Shown here in pieces: positions 54,197 to 62,773 of a DNA stretch of 64,000 nt (position 1 is the stretch's first letter; each line of letters begins with the position of its first letter). The position numbers and the translations under genes were made by a program. Location of the stretch: contig NZ_WXTX01000004.1 of the NCBI RefSeq assembly GCF_009848685.1, positions 1-64,000 on the forward strand, given 5' to 3'. The notes beneath the pieces were generated by a model, which had not been told where the DNA came from, ran no database searches, and was given only the letters and a program-made list of their open reading frames with translations. The stretch is from Andreprevotia sp. IGB-42 (lineage in GTDB: Bacteria; Pseudomonadota; Gammaproteobacteria; Burkholderiales; Chitinibacteraceae).

Positions 54197-54925
54197 ATGC
54201 AATCCACCCCTTTACCTTCACCCGGATTCCGGCTGTTGCGCTGGTCCGCGTGGGCACCGGGGCTGGCAACGCACGAAGCTTGGGCGGCTTGGGCAGGCGG
54301 CAACGCGCTGCCGTCAGGTGATGATGCGCCGGCGGTCAAGGCAATGCCGCCGATGCTGCGCCGGCGGGCGGAACGACTGGGCCGCATGCTGCTGGAAACA
54401 CTGTTCGAGCCCACACTGGCCTACCACGGCCAGCCTCTCATACACGCCAGCCGCCATGGCGAGGCCACGCGTACCGTACCCCTGCTGACCGAGCTTGCCC
54501 GCGATGGCGCCGTATCGCCGCAATCATTCAGCATGGCGGTGCATAACGCGACCAGCGGGCTGTTTACCATCGCCAGGCAATCGCAAGCACCTGTCACCGC
54601 CATTGCCGCCGGCCCGGAAACCGCCTGTGCCGGCCTGACTGAAGCCATCGGCCAACTGGCAGATGGCGCGGCTTCGGTGTTGCTGTGTTTCAGCGATGAA
54701 CCCCTGCCTGCGCTCTACCAGCCCTTTGTAGATGATGCCGAAGCCCCTTTCGCATTTACGCTGGAGCTGGCTACGGGCAACGAATTCACGCTGACCAGCC
54801 TGCCCGGGCGCGGCGGCAACGCTACGCCACTTGATCTGCTGCGGTTTTTGCTCGGTAACGCAAGCCGTTTGCCGCTGACTGCGCGGGGCAACTGGCATGC
54901 GGTGCGCACCGGAGCGCCGGCATGA
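54197..54925 (+). CDS. Aryl polyene cluster ketosynthase-like (chain-length-factor type) protein
   Basis: 242 aa. It resembles the short ketosynthase-like proteins (PF13723) found as the opening gene of aryl polyene clusters: MPPMLRRRAERLGRMLLETLF, FSMAVHNATSGLFTIARQSQAPVTAIAAGPETACAGL, and AASVLLCFSDEPLPALY. The thiolase-fold Cys nucleophile is not in the usual context, so it is probably non-catalytic. The ATG at 54197 is preferred to a TTG at 54143 that overlaps the preceding stop. First gene of the operon. Confidence 0.82.
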   Translation: MQSTPLPSPGFRLLRWSAWAPGLATHEAWAAWAGGNALPSGDDAPAVKAMPPMLRRRAERLGRMLLETLFEPTLAYHGQPLIHASRHGEATRTVPLLTELARDGAVSPQSFSMAVHNATSGLFTIARQSQAPVTAIAAGPETACAGLTEAIGQLADGAASVLLCFSDEPLPALYQPFVDDAEAPFAFTLELATGNEFTLTSLPGRGGNATPLDLLRFLLGNASRLPLTARGNWHAVRTGAPA

Positions 54926-55686
54926 ATATCGAACGCGTGTGGCGGGTAATCGCCACCGGTATCTGCTTTGCCGTTTTCGGCATCGGCGGCATCGCCATAT
55001 TGTGTGCACTGTTTCCGGCGCTCAAGCTGGTTCCCGGCCCCATGCGCCGGCAACGCTATGCCAAGGCCGTCATCCATCAGGGATTCCGCACTTTTGTTGC
55101 GATGATGACCCGTCTGGGGGTGATCAGCGTCGAAGTTCGCGGCGGCGAAAAGCTGGCCCGTTTCGGCCTGTTCATTCTTGCCAACCACCCGTCGCTGATC
55201 GACGTGGTATTGCTGATGTCGCTGGTGCGTCGCCCCGATTGCGTGGTGAAGTCTGCACTGTGGCGCAACCCGTTCACCTGCGGCCCGGTGCGTTTTGCGG
55301 GCTTCATCAACAACGCCGGCGGGCCGGCGCTGATCGACGACTGCATCGCCTCGGTTGCGCGCAGCAACAACCTGATTCTTTTCCCCGAAGGCACGCGCAC
55401 GCGCCCCGGGGAATCATTGCAGTTCCAGCGTGGCGCCGCCAACGTGGCTGTACGCGGGCCAACGGCCGTGACACCGGTCATCATCAGTGCCTCCGAACCC
55501 ACGCTGACCAAGGGCACGCCGTGGTATCGCGTGCCGCAGCACCGCCCGCACTTCACATTGACCGTGCTTGACGACATTGATCCGGCCACCGCGCTGGACA
55601 GCAGCATGGATGCCGGACTGGCGGCCCGTCGTTTCACCGACTGGCTGCAACACTATTTCACCAGGGAGATCGCATGTCGGACTTAA
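54922..55686 (+). CDS. 1-acyl-glycerol-3-phosphate acyltransferase-like protein (aryl polyene cluster)
   Basis: 254 aa. An N-terminal membrane helix (about 10-32), then the PlsC acyltransferase motifs NHPSLID (HX4D) and FPEGTRTRPGE. In aryl polyene clusters such an enzyme is thought to attach the polyene or acyl chain to a glycerol or lipid carrier (inference). Overlaps the previous gene by 4 bp and the next ACP gene by 13 bp. Confidence 0.93.
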   Translation: MNIERVWRVIATGICFAVFGIGGIAILCALFPALKLVPGPMRRQRYAKAVIHQGFRTFVAMMTRLGVISVEVRGGEKLARFGLFILANHPSLIDVVLLMSLVRRPDCVVKSALWRNPFTCGPVRFAGFINNAGGPALIDDCIASVARSNNLILFPEGTRTRPGESLQFQRGAANVAVRGPTAVTPVIISASEPTLTKGTPWYRVPQHRPHFTLTVLDDIDPATALDSSMDAGLAARRFTDWLQHYFTREIACRT

Positions 55687-55934
55687 ACCACGAGATCAAG
55701 GCGCTCATCATTGACAGTCTCAACCTCGAAGACCTCACACCGGACGATATCGACAGCGAGGCACCGCTGTTCGTAGACGGGCTGGGGCTGGATTCGATCG
55801 ATGCGCTGGAACTTGGTGTAGCGTTGCAGAAACGCTATGGCCTGACACTTTCAGCCGAATCGGAAGAAACGCGCCGGCATTTTGCCTCGATCAGCAGCCT
55901 GGCGGCCTTTGTCGAGGCCAGCCGTACCAAGTAA
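55674..55934 (+). CDS. Acyl carrier protein 1 (aryl polyene cluster)
   Basis: 86 aa. The phosphopantetheine attachment site is in GLGLDSIDALEL (Ser41). Carrier for the growing polyene. Acidic four-helix protein with normal ACP size; its start lies inside the upstream acyltransferase gene (13-bp overlap). Confidence 0.95.
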   Translation: MSDLNHEIKALIIDSLNLEDLTPDDIDSEAPLFVDGLGLDSIDALELGVALQKRYGLTLSAESEETRRHFASISSLAAFVEASRTK

Positions 55935-56024
55935 CACGCACCACAGCACAAGGGTGCGCCAGACACCCGGGCCAGCGCCCATTCCAAAGTAACGCGGCAT
56001 ACGCCGTAGCAAGCAAGGCACAAG

Positions 56025-56273
56025 ATGATGGACAAGCAGGAAATCTATACCTGGATCGCCCAGACGCTGGTAGACACGTTTGAGACCGATCCTGCCCGTA
56101 TTTCGCTCGAAGCTCGGCTTTACGACGATCTGGATATCGACAGCATCGATGCGGTCGATCTGGTGGTCAAGCTGCAGAAGCACACCGGCAAGCGCATGCA
56201 GCCCGAAGCATTCAAGACCGTGCGTACGGTTGGCGATGTCGTGGACGCAGTGCATCAGCTGCTGAAACAGTGA
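56025..56273 (+). CDS. Acyl carrier protein 2 (aryl polyene cluster)
   Basis: 82 aa. Attachment motif DLDIDSIDAVDLV (Ser40). Paired ACPs are characteristic of aryl polyene clusters, one thought to carry the aryl starter or extender. The first ATG of an ATGATG pair is used. A 90-bp spacer, the largest in the operon, separates it from ACP 1; it holds no gene. Confidence 0.95.
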   Translation: MMDKQEIYTWIAQTLVDTFETDPARISLEARLYDDLDIDSIDAVDLVVKLQKHTGKRMQPEAFKTVRTVGDVVDAVHQLLKQ

Positions 56274-56283
56274 AGCGGTCTGA

Positions 56284-56844
56284 ATGAACCGTTTGCTGGG
56301 CATTGCAGCCGGATTGCTGCTGCCCCTGTTCTTCTGGCTGTGCCACTGGCAGGGCTGGCCGTTCTGGACCGGTGGTTTGCTGCTGGTGCCGCTGGCCTTC
56401 GTGCGCGCGCGCCGTGCCGGCCTCGTCGGCACCCGCAGTGGCCGCTGGCTGGGCGTGGCCGCCGCTTTGCTGGGCGTGGCAGCACTGGCATCACGCTCAT
56501 CGCTGCCGCTGACGTTTTACCCTGTCCTCGTCAACGTGGTACTGCTGGTGGCCTTTGCTGCCAGCCTGACCGGCCAGCAATCGATGATAGAGCGCCTGGC
56601 GCGGCTTGGCACACCCGATCTGCCGCCATCGGGCGTGGTTTACACCCGCAAGGTCACCATGGTTTGGTGTGGTTTCTTTGCGCTCAATGGCACCATTGCG
56701 TTGTGGACCACCACGCAACCGGAAGCCGTATGGGCGCGCTATAACGGCCTCATCGCCTATCTGGCCATGGGCACGCTGTTTGCATGCGAATACACAGTAA
56801 GGCTGATTGTGATGCGGCGCAACCGGGAAGCAAACGATGCCTGA
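56284..56844 (+). CDS. COG4648-type membrane protein (aryl polyene cluster)
   Basis: 186 aa with about five to six membrane segments. The conserved region FYPVLVNVVLLVAFAASL, followed by ERLARLGTPDLPPSGVVYTRKVTMVWCGFFALNGTIA, identifies the COG4648 family found in aryl polyene and related aromatic-lipid clusters. Biochemical role unknown. Overlaps the next gene by 8 bp. Confidence 0.9.
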   Translation: MNRLLGIAAGLLLPLFFWLCHWQGWPFWTGGLLLVPLAFVRARRAGLVGTRSGRWLGVAAALLGVAALASRSSLPLTFYPVLVNVVLLVAFAASLTGQQSMIERLARLGTPDLPPSGVVYTRKVTMVWCGFFALNGTIALWTTTQPEAVWARYNGLIAYLAMGTLFACEYTVRLIVMRRNREANDA

Positions 56845-58492
56845 TTGCTGGCCCATTGCCGCCCACGCCATCATCGCGTGGCGGGGCGATATCCCCATTG
56901 AGCGGCATGCTTTCGACGCCGATACCGAACAGGCATACCGCGCGCTGGCCGCACTGGCTCAGCCACGCATCGTGCTGTTCGAGACAGATAGCTACCGCTT
57001 CGCGGTATGGCTGATCGCCGCCTGGCGCGCCGGACTGACAGTCGTGGTGCCCGGCGACATGCTGCCGGCAACGCAAGCAGCGTTGCCGCTGCCGTGGGTA
57101 GGCGTCGTGGCAGATGCAGCACTGGCAGACTGGCATGCATTGGCAGCGCCCAGCATCAGCAGCGTCTACCATGCACCTGGGCTGGAAGTATTCACATCGG
57201 GCTCAACCGGTGCGCCGTGTGCGATACACAAGACCTTGACCCAGCTTGCCAACGAGACAGCCGCGCTGGAAGCGGCCTTCGGCAGCCAGATCGCCAGCGA
57301 TGCGCGCATCGTTTCTTCAGTGCCGCATCAGCATTTGTATGGCCTGCTGTTCCGCATCTTGTGGCCGCTGGCTGCAGGCCGCGCGTTTGCGACCGATACG
57401 CTGCCCTGGCCCGAATCGATCTGGGCATTGCCGGCCGGAGCCCGCTATGCACTGGCTGCCAGCCCGGCCATGCTCAAACGCATTCCCGAGTTGCCGGCAC
57501 GCGCCGCGCCGCAAGTGCGTTTTGATGCCATTTTCTCGTCTGGCGGCCCGCTGCCTGCCGATGCCAATCTGGCGTGCAGTACCCGGCTGGGCATGCCGAT
57601 CACCGAAGTCTATGGCAGCTCGGAAACCGGCGGCATCGCCCATCGGCACCATCCGCAGCATGCGTGGACGGCACAACCTGGCGTGGAACTGAAAACCGAC
57701 GATGCGGGCACACTGTGGCTACGCTCGCCGTTCCTTGCCACGCCTGACTGGTTTGCCACCAGTGACCGGGCCGCCCTTGATCAAGGACAACTGACCTTGC
57801 TGGGCCGCGCAGACCGCATCGTCAAGGTGGAAGAAAAACGCATTTCGCTTACCCGCGTGGAAACCCTGCTGGGTGCGCTGCCGGAAATCAGTGCCGCACG
57901 CGCATTGCTGCTACCCAATCGCCGCGACGAGATCGGCGCGGTGCTGGTACTGAGCGACGCTGGCCGCACGCTGCTGGCAGAAAAAGGCAAGAACGGCCTT
58001 GATCGCCAGTTTCGCCAAGCGCTGAGCGGTGCGCTGGAACGGATTGCATTGCCGCGCCGCTGGCGTTTCGTCGCGGAATTGCCGCATAACGACATGGGCA
58101 AGACCACCGAGGCCATGCTGGCGGCACTCTTTGCGCCCGCTCCGGCCAATCCCGAGATCGTTGCAACGCGGCAAGATGCCCATACGCGCATGCTGACTCT
58201 GTACATCGGCGCAGAGCTGATCCATTTCGATGGCCATTTCGATGCCGCGCCGGTGCTGCCCGGCGTAGTACAGGTCGATTGGGCCATCCGCCTCGGCAAA
58301 GCTGCTTTCGGCCTGGCCGGCACGTTTGCCGACATGCGCCAGCTCAAGTTCCAGCGCATCATCCAGCCGGGTGCACTCATCACGCTGACCATGACGTGGG
58401 ATGCCGGCAAGCAGCAGTTGGCCTTTGCCTATGCCTCCGCCAGCGGCGCGCATTCGAGCGGCCGCATTACCTTTACCGGAACGCAGCCATGA
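56837..58492 (+). CDS. Adenylate-forming ligase fused to FabA/FabZ-like dehydratase (aryl polyene cluster)
   Basis: 551 aa. The N-terminal ANL ligase (about 1-430) has the phosphate loop TSGSTGAP (120-127, without the usual Lys), EVYGSSETGG and the hinge region GRADRIVKVEEKRISL, with catalytic Lys in HNDMGKTTEAML. The C-terminal hotdog domain (about 447-551) contains HFDAAPVLPGV (467-477), matching the HFPGxPVLPGV active-site loop of FabA/FabZ. Probable dual role: loading the aryl acid onto ACP and 3-hydroxyacyl dehydration. In many clusters these are separate genes. Confidence 0.9.
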   Translation: MPDCWPIAAHAIIAWRGDIPIERHAFDADTEQAYRALAALAQPRIVLFETDSYRFAVWLIAAWRAGLTVVVPGDMLPATQAALPLPWVGVVADAALADWHALAAPSISSVYHAPGLEVFTSGSTGAPCAIHKTLTQLANETAALEAAFGSQIASDARIVSSVPHQHLYGLLFRILWPLAAGRAFATDTLPWPESIWALPAGARYALAASPAMLKRIPELPARAAPQVRFDAIFSSGGPLPADANLACSTRLGMPITEVYGSSETGGIAHRHHPQHAWTAQPGVELKTDDAGTLWLRSPFLATPDWFATSDRAALDQGQLTLLGRADRIVKVEEKRISLTRVETLLGALPEISAARALLLPNRRDEIGAVLVLSDAGRTLLAEKGKNGLDRQFRQALSGALERIALPRRWRFVAELPHNDMGKTTEAMLAALFAPAPANPEIVATRQDAHTRMLTLYIGAELIHFDGHFDAAPVLPGVVQVDWAIRLGKAAFGLAGTFADMRQLKFQRIIQPGALITLTMTWDAGKQQLAFAYASASGAHSSGRITFTGTQP

Positions 58493-59226
58493 ATTGCATT
58501 GCCGTCATACCCGTTTACAACCATGAACACGCAATCGGTGGCGTGGTCAGCGCCTTGCTGGCGCATGGCCTGCCTGTGTTGCTGGTGGACGATGGCAGCT
58601 CGCCAGCTTGCGCAGCGGTGCTGGATCAGCAAGCCATCCGGCACGGCGTGACCCTGGCCCGCCACGCAGTCAACCAGGGCAAGGGCGCTGCCGTGGTCAC
58701 CGGTCTCAAGCTGGCCGCGCAACAGGGCTACAGTCATGCGCTGCAGATCGATGCCGACGGCCAGCACGATACCGCCGACGTGCCGAGATTTCTGGCCGCA
58801 GCACAGCAATATCCACTGGCCGTCATTGCCGGCTGCCCGGTCTATGACGATACCGTGCCCAAGGGCAGGCTGTACGGCCGCTACGCCACGCATATCTGGG
58901 TGTGGATCAATACGCTGTCGCTACGGATTACCGATTCCATGTGCGGCTACCGCATTTATCCGTTGGCAAGCACACTGCCGGTACTCGAGCAGATGAAACT
59001 GGCGCGCCGCATGGATTTCGATCCGGAAATCGCGGTAAGACTGGACTGGCAGGGCTTGCGGACCATCAACCTGCCTACCCGCGTGCATTACCCGCAAGAC
59101 GGGGTATCGCACTTTGATTACCTGCGTGACAACGTACGCATCAGCGCCATGCACACACGGCTGTTCTTCGGCATGCTGATCCGCCTGCCGCGCTTGCTGG
59201 CCCGGCACCGGGCGCCCCGCGCATGA
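58489..59226 (+). CDS. Family 2 glycosyltransferase (aryl polyene cluster)
   Basis: 245 aa. GT-A fold: N-terminal AVIPVYNHEHAIGGVVSALL, nucleotide-sugar motif VLLVDDGSS, GKGAAVVTGLKLA, and the metal site LQIDADGQHD. No C-terminal membrane helices. Possibly glycosylates the polyene head group or carrier lipid. Overlaps neighbours by 4 bp on each side. Confidence 0.93.
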   Translation: MNCIAVIPVYNHEHAIGGVVSALLAHGLPVLLVDDGSSPACAAVLDQQAIRHGVTLARHAVNQGKGAAVVTGLKLAAQQGYSHALQIDADGQHDTADVPRFLAAAQQYPLAVIAGCPVYDDTVPKGRLYGRYATHIWVWINTLSLRITDSMCGYRIYPLASTLPVLEQMKLARRMDFDPEIAVRLDWQGLRTINLPTRVHYPQDGVSHFDYLRDNVRISAMHTRLFFGMLIRLPRLLARHRAPRA

Positions 59227-60149
59227 ACAGCGCCACACACTGGTCGCGCATCGGCGAACGCGGCTTCGCCAGCGGCATGCGCATCCTGCTCGGTATCTAC
59301 CAGTTGCTGGGGCGCTGGCCATTCCGCATTGCGCTTTACCCGGTGCTGGCCTGGTACGTGGCAAGCAATCGCGTGGCACGCCATGCATCGCGTGATTACC
59401 TGGCGCGGCTATCCGCGGTCAGCGACGGTAACAGCCCGGCGCCGACACTGCTCAATGTACTGCGCCATTTCGGCGCCTTTGCGGAAACCATGCTGGACAA
59501 GCTGCTGGCATGGCGTGGTGATCTGGCCGACACCGAGGTGGATGTCGAGGGGCGCGAGGCGCTGGCGCAGCTGATTGCAATGGGCCGCGGCGGCGTGATC
59601 CTGACCGCGCATATCGGCAACTTCGAGCTGTGCCGCAAACTGGGCGAATCACGCCGTGGCGTGCGCCTCAATATCCTCGTACACACCCGGCATGCGGAAC
59701 GCTTCAACCGCCTGCTGCGCGAGGCAAATCCGGATGCCGCCGTGCGCCTGATCCAGGTCAGCGAACTGGGCGCAGCGACAGCGGTCATCCTGTCCGAACG
59801 CGTGGAAGCGGGTGAATTCGTGGTTATCGCTGCCGACAGGGTGCCGATTTCCAGCAAGCCGGATGTGGTCGACGTGCCTTTCCTGGGAGCGCCCGCGCCC
59901 TTCCCCGCCGGCCCCTACATTCTTGCCGCTGTGCTCAAATGCCCGCTGTTCGCGGTGATTCCGGGCCGGCGCGGCAAGCGTTTCCATATCACCGTGCGCC
60001 AGTTGGCCGCGCAGGTGATACTGCCACGCGGTGACCGCCGCACGGCCATACAGGCACTGGCCAGCGATTTTGCCAGCCTGCTTGAAACAGAATGCCGTGC
60101 AGCGCCGCTGCAGTGGTTCAATTTTTATTCTTTCTGGTCCAGATCATGA
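59223..60149 (+). CDS. LpxL/HtrB-like acyltransferase (aryl polyene cluster)
   Basis: 308 aa. Lipid A acyltransferase fold, N-terminal hydrophobic segment, catalytic HX4E-type motif TAHIGNFEL, and later RVPISSKPDVVDVPFLGAPAPFPAGPYILA. In aryl polyene clusters it is thought to transfer the polyene or a fatty chain in the inner membrane. Overlaps neighbours by 4 bp. Confidence 0.92.
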   Translation: MNSATHWSRIGERGFASGMRILLGIYQLLGRWPFRIALYPVLAWYVASNRVARHASRDYLARLSAVSDGNSPAPTLLNVLRHFGAFAETMLDKLLAWRGDLADTEVDVEGREALAQLIAMGRGGVILTAHIGNFELCRKLGESRRGVRLNILVHTRHAERFNRLLREANPDAAVRLIQVSELGAATAVILSERVEAGEFVVIAADRVPISSKPDVVDVPFLGAPAPFPAGPYILAAVLKCPLFAVIPGRRGKRFHITVRQLAAQVILPRGDRRTAIQALASDFASLLETECRAAPLQWFNFYSFWSRS

Positions 60150-61675
60150 GCATCCCATTCGGCGCAGGGCGCCTGGAAATCGAAGACATTGCCGCGCTAT
60201 CGCGCCGGGATGCGCGTGCCGTGCTGTCGAGCGCACCAGCATTCACCAGCCAGATCCAGCGGGGTGCCGATTTCCTCAAACGCCTGCTGGCCGAGGAAGG
60301 CGTGATCTATGGCGTAACCACCGGTTATGGCGATTCGTGCACGGTGGCAGTACCGGTCGAGCTGGCCGACGAATTGCCGCACCACCTGTTTACCTATCAT
60401 GGCTGCGGCTTCGGCGATCATTTCGATGCGCAGCAAACCCGCGCCATCCTGGCTGCGCGCCTGGCATCGCTGAGTCAGGGCTATTCGGGTGTCAGCCTTG
60501 AACTGCTGCAACAACTGGAAGCGTTCCTTGCCCACGATATCCTGCCACTGATTCCGCAGGAAGGCTCGGTTGGCGCCAGCGGCGATCTGACCCCGCTGTC
60601 TTATGTAGCAGCGGCACTGTGCGGCGAGCGGGAGGTGAAAGTGGATGGCGTGCAGATGCCGGCCGCCGAAGCACTTGCGCGCTTCGGGCTCAAGCCCTTG
60701 CGGCTCAAGCCCAAGGAAGGCCTTGCCATCATGAACGGCACCGCCGTGATGACCGGCCTTGCCTGCCTGGCGTGGGAGCGTGCATCGTACCTGTCGCAAC
60801 TGGCTACCCGCATCACTGCGCTGGCCGTGGCAGCCAGTGACGGCAATCCCCAGCACTTCGACGAGAAGCTGTTTGCCGCCAAGCCGCACCCCGGCCAGCA
60901 AAACGTTGCAGCGCGCCTGCGGTTGGATCTGGGCGCCGCCAAAACCGGCCGCAACGATCACCGGTTGCAGGATCGTTACTCGCTGCGCTGCGCACCGCAT
61001 GTGATCGGCGTGCTGGAAGACGCACTGCCGTTCCTGAAAACGGTGATCGAGAACGAACTCAACAGCGCCAACGACAATCCGCTGATCGACCCGGATGAAG
61101 AACGCATCCTGCATGGCGGGCATTTCTATGGCGGGCATATCGCGTTTGCCATGGATAGCCTGAAAAACCTCGTCGCCAATATCGCCGACCTGCTTGACCG
61201 GCAAATGGCGCTGCTGGTGGATGCCCGCTACAACCACGGTCTGCCCGCCAACTTGTCCGGCGCCACCGGGCCACGTGCCGCCATCAACCACGGCCTGAAA
61301 GCACTGCAGATCAGCGCATCGGCGTGGACTGCCGAGGCGCTGAAAAACACCATGCCGGCATCCGTCTTCAGCCGCTCCACCGAGTGCCACAACCAGGACA
61401 AGGTCAGCATGGGTACCATCGCCGCGCGCGATGCACTGCGCGTGCTGCAACTCACCGAGCAAGTGGCTGCGGCCATGCTGGTGACCGTGCGCCAGGGGAT
61501 GGCATTGCGCCAGCAAACGGTAAGCGGCGCCATGCCGCTGATGGAAGGCGCGGATGCCTTCATCGATGCGCTCAACACGCAGATCGCCTTCGTGCGTGAG
61601 GACGTGGCGCTGGAACCCGTGCTGCGCAGCCTGGTTGCCAGCATCCAGTCACAAGCATGGAAGCTGTATGACTGA
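60146..61675 (+). CDS. Aromatic amino acid ammonia-lyase (HAL/PAL/TAL family, aryl polyene cluster)
   Basis: 509 aa. The MIO prosthetic group forms from Ala144-Ser145-Gly146 in EGSVGASGDLTPLSY. Other family motifs: YGVTTGYGDS with the catalytic Tyr, LQDRYSLRCAPHVIG and ENELNSANDNPLID. The substrate-selectivity pair is Tyr84-His85 (FTYHGCG), where HAL usually has Ser-His and TAL His-Leu; substrate preference is therefore uncertain, but context suggests tyrosine or phenylalanine to coumarate or cinnamate as polyene starter. No hut genes are nearby. Start at 60146 overlaps the previous stop by 4 bp. Confidence 0.94.
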   Translation: MSIPFGAGRLEIEDIAALSRRDARAVLSSAPAFTSQIQRGADFLKRLLAEEGVIYGVTTGYGDSCTVAVPVELADELPHHLFTYHGCGFGDHFDAQQTRAILAARLASLSQGYSGVSLELLQQLEAFLAHDILPLIPQEGSVGASGDLTPLSYVAAALCGEREVKVDGVQMPAAEALARFGLKPLRLKPKEGLAIMNGTAVMTGLACLAWERASYLSQLATRITALAVAASDGNPQHFDEKLFAAKPHPGQQNVAARLRLDLGAAKTGRNDHRLQDRYSLRCAPHVIGVLEDALPFLKTVIENELNSANDNPLIDPDEERILHGGHFYGGHIAFAMDSLKNLVANIADLLDRQMALLVDARYNHGLPANLSGATGPRAAINHGLKALQISASAWTAEALKNTMPASVFSRSTECHNQDKVSMGTIAARDALRVLQLTEQVAAAMLVTVRQGMALRQQTVSGAMPLMEGADAFIDALNTQIAFVREDVALEPVLRSLVASIQSQAWKLYD

Positions 61676-62156
61676 AACGGCAGCGACACCCGCCAGCGCA
61701 GGTACCGGGGCAGCGTCGCAATCGGGCAGCCGTGCTGGCGCACCCGCGCTTGGCACCAGCGTGGAATGGGTGATCCCGTTCCATGACCTTGATCCGATGG
61801 ATATCTGCTGGCACGGCAACTACGTGCGCTATTTCGAGTACGCGCGTACCGCCTTGCTGCAACAGCTGGGGTACGACTACCCGCAGATGCGCGATTCCGG
61901 CTACGCGTGGCCGGTGATCGAGCTGCATATCCGCTATGCACAGCCGTTACGCTACCAGCAGCGCATCCAGATCACCGCTGCGATCGTGGAATGGGAAAAC
62001 CGCCTGAAAATCCGCTATGAAATCCGCGATGCCGACAGCCGGAAGCGCCTGACCCACGGCCATACCGTACAGGTGGCTGTGGATATGCTCACGCATGAGA
62101 TGTGCTTTGTATCGCCGCCGGTACTGTTTGAAAAACTCGGGATCGCCCAGCCATGA
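61668..62156 (+). CDS. 4-hydroxybenzoyl-CoA thioesterase-like hotdog protein (aryl polyene cluster)
   Basis: 162 aa. A short Ala/Ser/Gly-rich N-terminal tail (about 1-28) precedes a hotdog domain with the 4HBT signature DLDPMDICWHGNYVRYFEYAR. Probably a proofreading or release thioesterase acting on ACP-bound aryl or polyene chains. The ATG at 61668 overlaps the lyase stop by 8 bp. Confidence 0.92.
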   Translation: MTETAATPASAGTGAASQSGSRAGAPALGTSVEWVIPFHDLDPMDICWHGNYVRYFEYARTALLQQLGYDYPQMRDSGYAWPVIELHIRYAQPLRYQQRIQITAAIVEWENRLKIRYEIRDADSRKRLTHGHTVQVAVDMLTHEMCFVSPPVLFEKLGIAQP

Positions 62157-62767
62157 AGTGTCTTCTTCCTGCTGCACTGCTGGCAGCGATGCTGATGATG
62201 ACCGGCCATGTCGCCAGCGCCAGCGAGCTGCTCGACAAGGTGGCGAAACAGGTGACCGACAGCGCAGTGGTGCGGGGCAATTTCGTACAGACCCGCGAAC
62301 TGGTCGGCGTGAAGAAACCGCTGAAGTCCGAAGGCCGCTTCGTTGTCGACAAGCAGCGGGGCGTGGTGTGGCAAACCGCCCGGCCGTTCAACAACAAACT
62401 CAGGATCAGCCGCCAGGAAATCGTCCAGAAAGACGGCGACCAGGTGCTGATGCGCATGTCGGCAGACAAGGAACCGGCAGTGAAAACCGTGGGCAGCGTG
62501 CTGTTTGCGCTATTCGCCGGTGACTTTGCCACGCTGGAGCGTTACTTCAATGTCAGTGGCGAAGCGGGCAACAATGGCTGGCAATTGCAGCTAACCCCGA
62601 GGGATGCGGCACTGGGGAAGCTGATCGGCAAGCTTGCACTCGATGGCGGAAAAACCATCGCGCATGTGCGCCTGGAAGGCGGCAGCGGCGACATCACGCG
62701 TATCGACCTCAAGGAGGTCGTCAACAGCGACAGGCTCAGTGCCAGCGAGGCAGCCGATTTTGACTGA
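62153..62767 (+). CDS. LolA-like outer-membrane lipoprotein carrier (aryl polyene cluster)
   Basis: 204 aa. Signal peptide 1-22 (cleavage near ASA-SELLD), then the LolA fold (VRGNFVQTRELVGVKKPLKSEGRFVVDKQRGVVWQTARPFNN). Within aryl polyene clusters it is believed to ferry the lipid-linked product across the periplasm, in partnership with the MMPL exporter just downstream. Overlaps the previous gene by 4 bp. Confidence 0.93.
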   Translation: MKCLLPAALLAAMLMMTGHVASASELLDKVAKQVTDSAVVRGNFVQTRELVGVKKPLKSEGRFVVDKQRGVVWQTARPFNNKLRISRQEIVQKDGDQVLMRMSADKEPAVKTVGSVLFALFAGDFATLERYFNVSGEAGNNGWQLQLTPRDAALGKLIGKLALDGGKTIAHVRLEGGSGDITRIDLKEVVNSDRLSASEAADFD

Positions 62768-62773
62768 GCTTAT

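Noticed and set aside
60146-61675. Ammonia-lyase considered as histidase (hutH)
   Set aside because: No hut genes adjoin it, it is embedded in a tightly overlapping polyene operon, and the selectivity residues are not those typical of histidase.
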